Below, piece after piece: positions 1 through 12,300 of a DNA stretch of 64,000 nt. The position numbers and the translations under genes were made by a program. Under the pieces are notes generated by a model. It saw only the letters and a program-made list of their open reading frames with translations. It searched no databases and was not told the origin of the DNA. Position 1 is the first letter of the stretch, and each line of letters opens with the position of its first letter. Origin of the DNA: Phoronis australis (lineage: Eukaryota > Phoronida > Phoronidae); assembly GCA_002633005.1 (NCBI GenBank), contig NMRA01000553.1, positions 124,161 through 188,160 on the forward strand, given 5' to 3'.

Positions 1-242
1 AATCATGGTGTAGTGGCCAAACTAACCATATACAGGTTAAAAATTAACATAATTTATACCACAACCATACATTTGTTACAACTTTTAAAATTTTTGACAT
101 AAATCCAAGAACTTTTCCTCAGGTATAAAAGAAACTAAATACAAATAACAACAAGCTTTTTTGCACTTAAAATTGCAAAGCCTAAGTTTGGCATTTTGTC
201 TTTTCCTTGCACAACCCTGAGTCACCCCCCCACAACACTTAC
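1..242. other. intron sequence at left edge
   Basis: AT-rich sequence following the exon 42 donor. No match to the expected alpha-spectrin C-terminal residues in any frame, so the terminal exon lies outside. Confidence 0.7.
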
Positions 243-393
243 GGCGAAGAGCTCTTGCGAAGTGATGTAACTCTTCATGCCGTCCGAGGTGAGTGCGCGG
301 AACGCTTGCTCCACGTCGGCGCTCGACTGCACGTTCTCTGTCTCACGGCTGATCATGAACGCCATGTACTCTTGTAGTGAGACGTAGCCGTCC
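243..393 (-). CDS. SPTAN1: alpha-spectrin exon 42 (EF-hand 2), last exon in window
   Basis: Residues 2324 (split) to 2374, ending in phase 0 at a GTAAGTG donor after SQELFA. It completes EF loop 2 ([12 protein letters not shown], 2321-2332) and the conserved [14 protein letters not shown]. The final exon is expected left of position 1; nothing in 1-242 encodes it. Confidence 0.97.
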
Positions 394-3300
394 CTGTAAC
401 GAGGTAACAACAAGGTTAGTCAAGAAATCAGGACGTTTCTGTTTCTTACAAGTTGAAGAAGAAAAAAACATTGTGCGGACATTACACATGTTATATTCAA
501 ACAATTTTATAATTGAAGCCTTACAGCTGATTAGCTGAAACAAATTTTAAAAAAATTCAGAAACTTTGTGACCGTTGAACTATGGTTCGACAGGTCACTT
601 GGCAGATTTGACGCACCAGGTACGTGTTCTGTAACCTTAGTCACTTACAAGACACACAGCAAGAAATTTTGGTTGGAGGAATTGGAGTATTGAATTTTCT
701 TCCGTACTTCATAAGTAAGGACTAGAAGTCCAATCAATTCAATGGTAGCCATTTTTCTAATGTACATTAGTGAGGTCGGGAAATGGTCCGGTTTTGCAAT
801 TGTGAACTCGTAAGAAACTAATCATAGAGAGCACAAGTCCAGGTCAACTAGAACTGAAAGGGAATTATTCGTCAAATAATCTATACGTTCCTGCCAAAGA
901 CAACTGCAGCAAAAGAGACACATAAAATCAGGCTACCCGAACAACACAGTTCACACACTATGAACACAGTTCCACATTCAAGAACACGACTCACGGGCCT
1001 GGCTTGTAAATTCAATTCGCCGACTCGGATCTGTCATCGATCGGACAACATTGCTGGAATGCTGAATTGTGGGGCAAAACAATTTGAAAACGCCTAGAAT
1101 ATTCACTATTCCAATTGTGTAGGGCAAGGTTTCTCGCCACATCACGCGACCAGTTTAACTCTCACCAACATTCATAAAGACACGTGACAGCACTTTACCT
1201 GTTGGGGTCAACAGAGTCGAGTATGGCCTGGAACTCAGGGTCCACCTGTCCCTCCTCCACCATGGGCAGGTCATAGCCCAGGGCACGCAGGCATGACTTG
1301 AACTCTTGATGGTCCAGCTTGCCAGACTTATCCTTGTCGAAATGTCTGCAAGAGAAGATAACATGTGCTGAAGGGGTGTTGACTGGCAGTAAGACTGTGT
1401 AATGGGCATGACATGAGTAATGAGGCAATCATCACTGACTCACTTATTGAATGGACTTAGGGACACTGCTGAGCACAGGATGGTGTCATCACAAACACAA
1501 TCTACAGTAAGTGAATGAAACAATATATCCTCTTCATACGAGAGCTGGTAATCACTTCTTCATCTTATTGTAAAGAAATTTACTTTTTCCAGTGAATTCG
1601 AAGCCCTAAAGCCACACAGCTCCTTGTGCCAGCCTTCCCCCCCCCGGTACCTTGCGACCACTCAACTGAACATCATACTTAACCCCCTCTCATGTCCCTG
1701 TACCCTGCAGCCACTCAAACATCATGCTAACCCCCCCTCTCATGACCCCGTACCCCACAGCCACTCCCTTGAACATCACCCTAACCCCCTCTCTCATGTC
1801 CCCGTACCCCGTGGCCACTCCCTTGAACATCACCCTAACCCCCCCCTTTCATGTCCCCATACCCCATGGCTACTCACTTGAACATCATGCTAAACTCCCT
1901 CAGAGCCTCCTCCGTCACTCCGCTCGTGTTGCGAGCCTGAATCTGTTGCTCCAAGTTGTGCTGCATCCTCATACCCAGCTGGTCCAGTTGATCCCACTGT
2001 TGGGCCAGACCCACTGTGCTGTGTTCAGTGTAGCGGTTGTCTGCAGACAGAGAGAACATAACCTATTAGCTGAAGTATCTGGGACACGTAGGTTGAACCT
2101 CTTGACATGCATTTTCAACTGAACATCCCAAATATGCCTTCAAACTGAAATCTTGAATGTTTTCCTCTTGGGAATTTTTGTAAAAGTATACTTTAGCAGC
2201 TAAAGACGTTTTAGTCCATTGTCCAATCAAAACCAAACATCTTTAGAGAGACAGAGATTAGAAGCAATAGCTTTACACTGAAGAGATAAACTACAGAAAT
2301 CCTAATAGGCGACTTTACACTTTTACAATAAATAGCAAAGCAGAAAGTTTAACATTGTCTCACTCAAAGCTGAGAGGCTTGCTTTGAAATGCAGATTTAG
2401 AGATTTGATTAACATTATCCCATGAGAACTACACTACAGTAACACAATTGTGGCCATAATGCATTTACACGACCAGTTACACAACATGATCAATTCAATC
2501 AAAAATATTTGTAAAGTCCATACCCAGGATAAGTCTCTCTTCCAATGAAGCCCCTAAATCTTCAATGTGTTTCAGTTGTCCCTTCTGCGAGCGCACCTCC
2601 GTAGATTTCTGCTTGGTGGCCTCCAGTTGGTCCTCCAACGATCCGGAACCTTCCATCATGGCCGATCTGAATAATACAAAAACACAGCGTACAAATTACT
2701 GTAAATACTAAGTAAGACTTTATAACCAAAAAGAAAAGACCCAAAACTGGAATAAAAGAAGATACTTTCTAGACTAACATCAAGTTGTCTTTTTGGAATT
2801 TGCAAAGAATGGATTCAAAGTTAAAGACAAGTAAAAATTTGTTGCACCTCAGCAATATCAAAGTCTCAATTGTCGCAGCTTTTTGGGGCTTTTTACATGT
2901 ATAAATCACATCCAACTTTGCCTTTGCCACATCTGCCAGACACAATATTGGTCAATGAAAATAATAATTTGTGAAAAAAGGTATCACGACACGATGCAGC
3001 ACAAAATAACAGTAAACCCAACAAAACACTGACTACTTGGCTCACATTCTGTCACAGAATTTTAAAAATTCCCAGATTTTCAGGCAAGCAAGCTTTGTGA
3101 AGAATGTCACCGAGTCACAGTGAATCCATTCTAAGCATTTGTCATTCTGAAGTAACATTTTACTGTTGTAATGGCAACAAAAGAAAATTTGGAAAAGTAC
3201 ACCAACACGTGTTGATGAGCAATGTCATTTTTTCTTAGCTCAAAACTGCCTCCGAAATTCAAAACTAAATCAAGGCCGATATGGGTCACACTCCTGTCCA

Positions 3301-6300
3301 ACTGACACATACTGCTGTAAGATTAAAGAGTTAATTTCCCACATAGTGACGTGCAGACGCTGACCCTGCCTCATTGAATTACCAAAGCCACATTATTTAC
3401 GCCTCCTTACCTGGTCTCGGTCAGCCAGCCGTGAAACAGGTTGGCCGACTGTGCAAACTGCTTGCGGAGTTTGTCGTTCTCTTCCTGGCGATCCTGTTCA
3501 CTGGCCAGGTCAGTGTCACGATCCTACAATGGGCGAGGGGTGAAAACATGGAGTTAAAGAGGACAAAGCAAGAATAGCAGGTGACAGTCGAGAGAAAATT
3601 CAAACTTGGATCTTGTTTTGAAAATGGGGTGAATTTGAATTCATCAACTCAATTGAAAAGTAAAATGTGCTAATAATCTGGATTGAGCAATGGCTTCATC
3701 AGTACGAAAGCCTGTTCATTGCTGTGGCAGAGATTCATACATCTCCTTGTCTTGATCAGGATAACTGATTTAGTGAAAGAATTGCATACAACAGATTTCC
3801 ATTTTTTAAATGAAACGTCAAGATTCCCTTTAAAGCCTAACTTAAAGAGAATTTGGTTAGTTTAGATGAATTAGGACAACCAGATAGTCCTAGAAAAACC
3901 TAAGCAAATAAGAAAACCTGAGTTAAACACTCAAATGCAGGCCTGTCAAATGACAAACAAAGCTGCCTTTTCGTGCCATATTGCGTCACCGCAAGATCCC
4001 AGCACAAACAACAAAAGGCCGATAACAGTTGTATTGAATATGGGTCTGAATAGAACACCATTGCGTGTGGGTGTTATTCACAGCTGCTTGAATTAAAAGG
4101 TGATTCTCGCGGTGACGTAGACAAAAGCAAGCCAATAAGCCAAATAGTTTATTTTATTTGTTAATTTACAGCACTGGTGTGCTCAGAGCGATGCTTTTAA
4201 AATACTGTAGAAACAAAAATTTACAGGTGTTACAGTTCAAGATGGGCTTTAAGTGTCGCGAAGTATTTCAGACAAATGACTGGAGCAAACGTAGGACAGT
4301 AGTGTACAAACTCCATTTCTAACTGAACATTCAAAACAAATATCTGACACATTCAAAATGTTAGACTCAATCCTTTATGGTGCATTACCCCGATCACGAC
4401 TATCACTTTACCTTGATGATTCGCTGCAGGTTTCTCCAGGTCTCATTGAGAGCCTCCATGGTGAACCACGTGTACGGATTGGGGCCCACGTTGAAGCTCT
4501 TGATCTGCTTGTCCAGGGCGGCCAGCTGGTTGAAGTCAGCCTGGGCTGCACTGAGGGATGCCTTGAACTGGTCGTGAGCCTCACGAAGTGCCTACAAATA
4601 GATGGATGGACACAAATTTGGTCACAAGGATGCAACTACTCATTCACATACAATAGACAATTCGTGAAATCTCCAAGCTATGGCTCTTAATCTATTAACA
4701 ACAGCAACTCCCTGTAATCAACAACTCCGATACAATAAAAGTGTTGTCCCAGAGGTCGAATGCTTGCTAACACTTATATGAAGCCAAAGGAAAAGCATTT
4801 AATACTTGCCCTTGCACTACAGTAAATGAACAGGCAGCAGTGGTGGTAGCAATGGGTGCCCAATTCCTACTTTTAACATTTAATATACTATTACACAACA
4901 CTCACTATTATCTCCTCCACAGAATTACACCTGACAGGGTCAGTCAAGTCCTCTTCCGCGTTCTCAAACCAGCTGTTGAAAGCCGACGCTTTCTTGGCGA
5001 ACATCAGGTAGAGGTCCTCCACCTGACGGTACTGCTCCTGCAGCTGTAGGAGGCGCTGCTTGCGGGCGCTGGAATCATCCAGCAGCTGCTGCCACCTGGA
5101 GACGAAGAGAGGAGACATAGTTATTAAAATGAGGGCTTAAAGTGCCTAGTGTAAAAAGTAAATCTCTACGCTTTCTAACAAACATAACAGTGATCTTCCA
5201 GTTAACAATCTCACATGTGGAAAAGTGGTAAACAAATGTAGACATAGACAATAGCAAAAATAGATCTTCTTTCATTCCATTGCAATCCTTGTCTGCATAA
5301 TTGTTTTCAATGATCATAAATAGTTGAATAATTCTTGTTATCATTACTATGCAGCCATCTGCTTATGACATGCAACCACACCTCCTCACAATTAGCCACA
5401 CCCACCTGTCCATCACTTCCTGCCACCGCTTCTGTATGGCCGGTGTCTGCTCATGCTGCGCCTCCACCAACTGATTCTTCAGGGCTGTGATAGTCTGTAT
5501 GCCTTCCTTCTCAAACGCCTGCAGTCCAGCATCGAAAGTCTCCTGCTTCGTCAGGAGTGTTTGCACAGACGACAGGTCACGACCGTAGTCCTCAGAGCGC
5601 ACCTGTGTCTCTTTGTCGGCTGGAATGATTGACGATACGATATTAGAGAACTTTTAGATCAAATGAAGGGAGTTCCAGGGGGAGGAGTCCAGATGAAGTA
5701 GAGACACTGAGTGACAGTTACACACACAGTTGTCTTACAGGACAGAATGCTCTTCAGTAACCTTCCATCACAAGTAGTTGTTGTGGTTTAGTTGCATCAC
5801 TTTAAACTTCATAAGTTCATAAACATTTTGAAATATATTTGTTGACAAACTAAGTATTTTTAGAGTCACTTAGTTTTTATCTGTTTTAACACTAAATAAG
5901 CTACATTTGACTACATTTATAATTGGAAAACTTAGAAAAAAGACCAATTCATTCACGAAATACATTGAACTTCAACCAGAAGCGAACAAAAAATTAAGTC
6001 AATCACCCAAAAAGCAGAGTGTTCATTTCTATGGACCGTGGAATTTCACTACATACAAGAACATTTACAGTCTTGAATGATTTTCATAATGCGCCATTAC
6101 TGTAACAAGGTGCAGACTAATAACAGCCCTCCAACGTACCTATCCAGCTCTCTACCACGTCAGTCTTCCAGATGAACTGTAGGAAGGCGGAGTTATCAAT
6201 CAGACGTGCCTTGCGCTGATTGGCCGCCTGCTCTAACGAGCCGATCTTCTCCTCCAGAGTGGCGCAACGTGCCGAGATCTGCTCGGCGTTGTGGTTGCCC

Positions 6301-9300
6301 TCGCCGATAAGCTTGTCTCCCTCACGTTTGATCTCACCACAGCGGTCCTTGTGCACTTGGAGGTCAGTCTCGAAGGCATCATGCTTCTTCAACAGGCCCT
6401 AGAAATGAACAAGGAGGTGATGCCATTTCACTTTAACTATAAAATACAGGCTGCAGGCACATTATTCACAATATATTCAAATAAACACAAATTTTCTTAA
6501 CTAATATCTTCTTTGACTCCAGTAAATCATAATGAAATTGACAAATGGCTTGCGATTTTATTTCAGCACTGTACTTCACAATAATAGTTTCTTCATGGTG
6601 TGATGAGTTGACAAATGACCCTAACACGTAAAAACCTTTTTTCAAGCACCAATTCTTAACTCCCATGTATTTTTTCAAATGTACAGTCAGTGGCAAGTCA
6701 AAAAAAGACCCCTTTGCGGAAATTGCAACACTGAGCCACAGTGTTTTTTCATGCCTGAACGCATTTGGTCACGGTTCTTGAAAACAAGAAAGATCAAAAT
6801 AAAATAGTTTAATGGTATAATAACTACATAGATTTTTATCTAAGCAATAGTCAGTTACGGGGTCCCCGTATTTTGAAAACCAAGTTTCTCCAACGAATAA
6901 CGACTATCAAACTAATTCTCCTGTAAGAAACTATCGCCTTTATCCCTTTCTCTGTTTATAATAAAAATAAGCAAAAAGTTCCAAGAGAGAACAAAGCTTT
7001 CTTGTAACTTGTCTCACCTGCACGGCAGCCAGTGTATCTCCGTAATCGTCACCGGACAACAAGTGTTGTTTCTCGGCTATCCACGACTCCTCCTCTTCTA
7101 TGTTGGCCGAGAACTGTTGATAGGCCAGTGACTCCTCTAACTTTTGACCTCTGGTGGCCGCCATGGTGGTCAATTCTAGCCAGCTCTCGGCCAACTGGTC
7201 CAGGCGAGCTTTGATGTCGTCTGCGCCGAGGCTGGACTCTGCCATCAGCTGGGCTCCCTGTTCCTGTACTCCCTGTAAAGTGGATATAATGAACTCAACC
7301 ACATGGTGCAGACTTGCATGTGAATGTAGATGGTAAATGGATTGGAGGGGTGTAGTACAATACACTTAACTTTTTGCACGGATTGGCCAATGAGTGATTA
7401 TAATAAGTAGGGGAGGCAATGTACTGAACTCTCAATTAAAGTGAATAAAGCATGAAGCAGACGGAGGACAAGGGAGACAACCACGAGATATAAAGCAGCA
7501 AGTTGAAGTACATACCGCCTAGAAGTGAAAAAGGAAACACTTGTTTTCAACTGTTTAGACAGGGTACGTGGCAGTTAAAGTTATCAGTTTTGCGAAAAAG
7601 AGGCCGGGAGAAAAGGAACTATGGGTATGCGAAGTCAATAGTGAATTTTTAATCAAGGAAAACAGCTTTCAGTTGCAGTGATTAAACTTCATTGTGGGAT
7701 TGAGCAGTGATGAGGCGAACTATAACTGAAATCGGAGTATCTTGTTCTTACATTACAACTTTGACCGTGATGTCTTGTAATGACACCATATCGGTAGTAG
7801 TGACATTAATACAAGCAGTAAAATCACCAATTTCTACCAGAAATAATAGAAAGGAGAGGAAATAGGCAGAAAATCGCGCCAGACTTCACCAACAAAGTAG
7901 CAGGCAAAGGAAATCGCCAGGACAGACCCAGATGGTATGGAAATTTACTGACCACAACCACCAACCTTACATCTAACAAAAATTTTTTAACTTTCTGCAA
8001 AGCCAGGCTTTTACATCCCACCAGTAAGCAACCTCAGGGTTCCTCTATTGTGCATTGCAAAAGGCCTACGGAAAGATATGTAAAGCACACTAAATTAATT
8101 ACAAAAATCTCATTTTGCTTGACTGATGGTGGTGGGAGGGGGGGGTGGAGGTTCTAAACTTCAAGTAAGACCCAAGATGGGGGTGGGGGTGGGGCACATG
8201 TCAGGGAAAATTTGTGACGGAGTTGAAGAACAATCTGCTCTTTGAAAAATTGGAAAACGCCAAAATAAGAGGCAAACACTGGTAGAATGGCTATGCACTT
8301 GAGGCGTGACGCACAATAACCTGTCCAAAGATAAAGCAGACATAATCCATGTCCCAAAAGCAGTTTTTAGGACACTCATCCAGTTAAGACAAGCGCAGGT
8401 GAAGTGCGTTCACAAGCAAGCACCACCATGCACTTAAAGGATTTTTTCCACTAGGTTTACAACAGTCGTGTCGACTACAGAGGCACTAAAGAGACACCTT
8501 ACGCCCCTACATTCACAACTTGGACTCTTCCACCCTGGAGTCAGAGTTGAAGGTCAAAGTCGTGACTGGTACTTACAAGTCTCTCACGCGACTCCAATAA
8601 ATGAAGATTACCCTCCACATACTGCAACATTGAACACTGGGTAGCACAGTGGGTAATGAGGGGTAGCACAGGGGTTAAGAAAGGGACAGTGTTGAACGAC
8701 GGGGTCGACTGACTACCGGGGTATTACAGTAGTTTCAAAACATGAAAATTTCTCGGCAAAATTTATAAACCATTTTGCTATCTTTGTCAAAGCTGGCCAT
8801 CAAATATCTGCGTCGTAATTCTTTTTAATTTATAGGGTTTGATTAAATTTTGTATAACTTCAATATCAGTTGAACTTAAAAGGTATTTTGCCTTGAGTTT
8901 TGTTTTAAAAACTGCTGTATTTGTAGCCACAAGTCAGTAAGCTACAAGAACGAGCACAGACCAAAGGTCACACAACTCACATACGACTTGAGAAAAGACA
9001 ATGCAAGAAACAACAGTTACGAAGACTCAGCACAAATGGTACTCCTGTCACATAGTATCAGGCAGCACATTCTCGACACTTACTAAGACACAACAGAGGG
9101 CATTCACGAAGCAATGGCGATTAACCAGATGGACTGTTATTGCCCTCAAGTAGACGAGGGATAGACTCAATTTGATACAAATATTTTACAAAAAATCTTT
9201 CCATAAACACCACAGACTCAGTGATGCAAACTACTGTGAAGTACAGTAGTTCCCCCTTTGAGCACCAGGGGGCACCACTAATGCAACCACTTCCATTGCT

Positions 9301-12300
9301 TTGCTCAACTTTCCCACTGAAGACTATGCAGAAAACGAGACACAGACTGACATCTTCTGGACAAAAACCCATCCAACAGAAAAACTGGATTAAGATTTAC
9401 TCACATCATTTTTAGTGGATATCTAAGAATTAAAAAGTACAACTCAACATCTCTATTAGAGCATAGTGACTTTTTTCAGTTTCGTACAATCTCACACGTC
9501 AGTACACAGGCAGACATAAGCACAATAGCACACGCACAAAGCACTAGCCATTCAAAGGTGGCGCTTTACGGTGTTTTGCACCATGCTTGGAAACCTTGAG
9601 CCTTGTTTGAAAAGCTCCTAGTTGTGCTCAAAATCTTGAGGCAAGTTTCAAAGGCCTGAATTTTTACTTCTTTACAAGACAAAATGATGACCAAAATAGC
9701 AGTACTTCTTTTTATTATTGTGCAGAAAAATGATTGTGACATGCCCGGCAAGTGAGAATAATGCGTAAATATGGTCGTTTTGTGAATTAGTAAAAACGAA
9801 GATTAGGACACGAAAACACAACGTGTACTTAGAACCCCGTTTGGATTTTGCTCCGGGAGAATTGTGTGATCGAAGGTACTGGAAGACACAGTGCCTCAAA
9901 TTAAGGAGACGTGATTAAACCAAACAGTACAATACACATAGTTTTGATTGAACTGTACTATTGTCATCAAGAGTAATGTTAAAACCAGAGAAAAATACAG
10001 TGTTATACAAATGGCAAAATGAGTTACCATTGTTGGCAGCATTGTGTGTTAAATAGACTTAACACACAATGCTGCCAACAATGGTAACTCATTTTGCCAT
10101 TTTTGGCAAATTATTTTTCTGTAAAATAAGTGAAACGTTACACGGTATTCGTGTTATTTCACTTTTCTGATATAGTTCCTGATGACCTTTGCGTGATTCA
10201 ATTGAAAAGCATCGTGATTCGCAGTTGCATCCCGACATACTTGTACGCCCCGACATACTTGTACGCCCCGACATACCTGTACTGTAGGTTCATGACTAGC
10301 CAGCTCGGCCTCCAGTCTCTTGTGTTTCTTACGCAGGTTCTGGACACCGGTCAAATCGCGGCCGTAGTCGTCTGAGCTGACCAACAGTTTCTTCTCGCGT
10401 ATCCACGCCTCCTCGTCATCCACATCGCGCAAGAACGCGTGAAGAGTCAGGGCCTCTGTCAAGCGAGCACGGCGCTGGGCAGCCAGGTCCTTAACACTGC
10501 GGAGTGAAATTAGGGAGTATTCGTGAATAACCAAGAATAAAAATTTTGCAGTCACCATTTCAAAAACTTGCAGCAAATGCTAAAATTTGTATTCCTTCAG
10601 TCTCTTCAGAACATGTTCATCTTGGGCTGGGGGGGGAAGTAGTGTCACTCTGCACGGTGGCTTAGAATTTTGCAGAAATTTCTAAATCATGGGAGTTATT
10701 CACACACAATTGAAACTGACATGCAAGGTCAGTGAGAAAGTAGTTCTTTGTGAACCCTGCTTTTTAAGTCATACAACTGTGACAACTGGTCTGTGTTAGT
10801 TGACACAGCTTAACAAATGATTTATGGTCCTGGCTGAGAAGACAATCATTTTACTAACCACCCTATAGGTTTTGAATAGCTAAACCTGTAATGTTATCAG
10901 TACAGACCAGGTTAAAAGCCAAGCGAAATTTTCCATGTTTATTTTTTTCTGAAAAATAACGTATATATCATACATTTTGAATGTTTACTGCAATTCATTT
11001 GTACAGACTGAGACAGCGCACCATTTTGGTAAAGAATTGTGTTTAATATTCAACTCCTGGGTTGAATTACTCAACAGTCCAATAACCTGCTTTATTAATT
11101 GGCCAAACTTTATGCAAATTTGCAGTAAAGAATTATAAACTCATTTTGCCTAAACAACACTCAATAGCAACAGTTAAAAAAGCTCACAGCAAAAATTCTC
11201 CAGTTTGGGACATTCTCCAAGATTTGGTACACTGAAATTCAAACCAAAACAGAATTTTCTAGATTCTGAAGACTGGTACACGGATTATTTTGGCGTTCAT
11301 CATATCTCTCAATTATCGGACAACGCTTTTTGCATCAATCAAGTTTGGAAATAGACGGGGCACTTCACAAGTGACGGAAATAGCCCAGAATGCAACATCT
11401 TCACACACGCCCACAGTGTGTAAAAAAGATGCGTTGTCTTTGATCGCAATTCTTGAAATTGCAAAAAATTAACTAAGGCTCCAACCTTGAGCAAAAGTAT
11501 TAAATTTCCTATGTCCCAAACCAGAAAACTTTTACCAAAGTCGTTTTAATGACATATCTAATTTATCACGGACCGTCACTCACTTCTCGTAACGCTCATT
11601 AATGGAGTCTCTCTTAGTTGCCAGCGCCTCAGCATCCCACACACCAGACTCAATGAACTGGTTAGCAGTGTTGGTCAGATCCTTGATACGGTCCTGTAAT
11701 AGTATTAAGATAGATTGGAGAACGAGAGCTCTGGAGTTTTAAGGATATATGATCATCACTCATGTGCGGAACAAGATAGCCAAAAACACAGGGTGTTAAG
11801 GAACGATGAACTCCATTTGAAATTGCCAGTTTCTGTTATCTTTTTGGAGAGTTTGAAACAGCACATCGATTAAGTATTCGTCAGGCATGGGCAAATCAAG
11901 GTGACGTAGGACCCTAGAAAATGTCCAAGTTTGGAACATCCTATCTCAGTCGGATTCATATGAAACTTTCAGAGGAATTGTTTATAAAATATTACACTTT
12001 TGCAAAAACGAAATTTATATTATTTTAATGAAAAAACAAATCAAAATGCACTTAAAATGAAAACAAAATGGAAATTAAAAAAATTGTGTTCAAACAGTTA
12101 CTTTCCTTCTGCTTACTTTACTAACAACACAACACATCGTCACAAGACCCAGTTCAAGCCATATTAGGGAGTTGTCCTTAAGGTCCTGCATAACCCTAGC
12201 ATTAGAACAAAAAACATAATTATGGAAATAAGGATACCAGCAGAACAATAACCCAGTCCCCAAACTATATGCCTCCTGCCTCGCCCACTGCCCCGCCCAC

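Larger units (their letters stand above)
7273..10276. other. intron between exons 32 and 33
   Basis: About 3 kb of AT-rich intron holding the candidate cassette (8577-8621), the 44-bp inverted repeat (10009-10102) and a G-rich stretch near 8125-8195. No other coding signal seen. Confidence 0.7.

Noticed and set aside
1444-1455. 12-base AG-GT segment between exons 40 and 41 that would be frame-preserving (N-P-F-N)
   Set aside because: It would insert just before EF-hand 1, which is highly conserved, the acceptor tract is weak, and such arrangements are expected a few times by chance.
7516-7518. A three-base segment between a strong pyrimidine tract with AG and a GTATGT donor
   Set aside because: A three-base exon is implausible without RNA evidence; more likely chance or a non-productive splice site.
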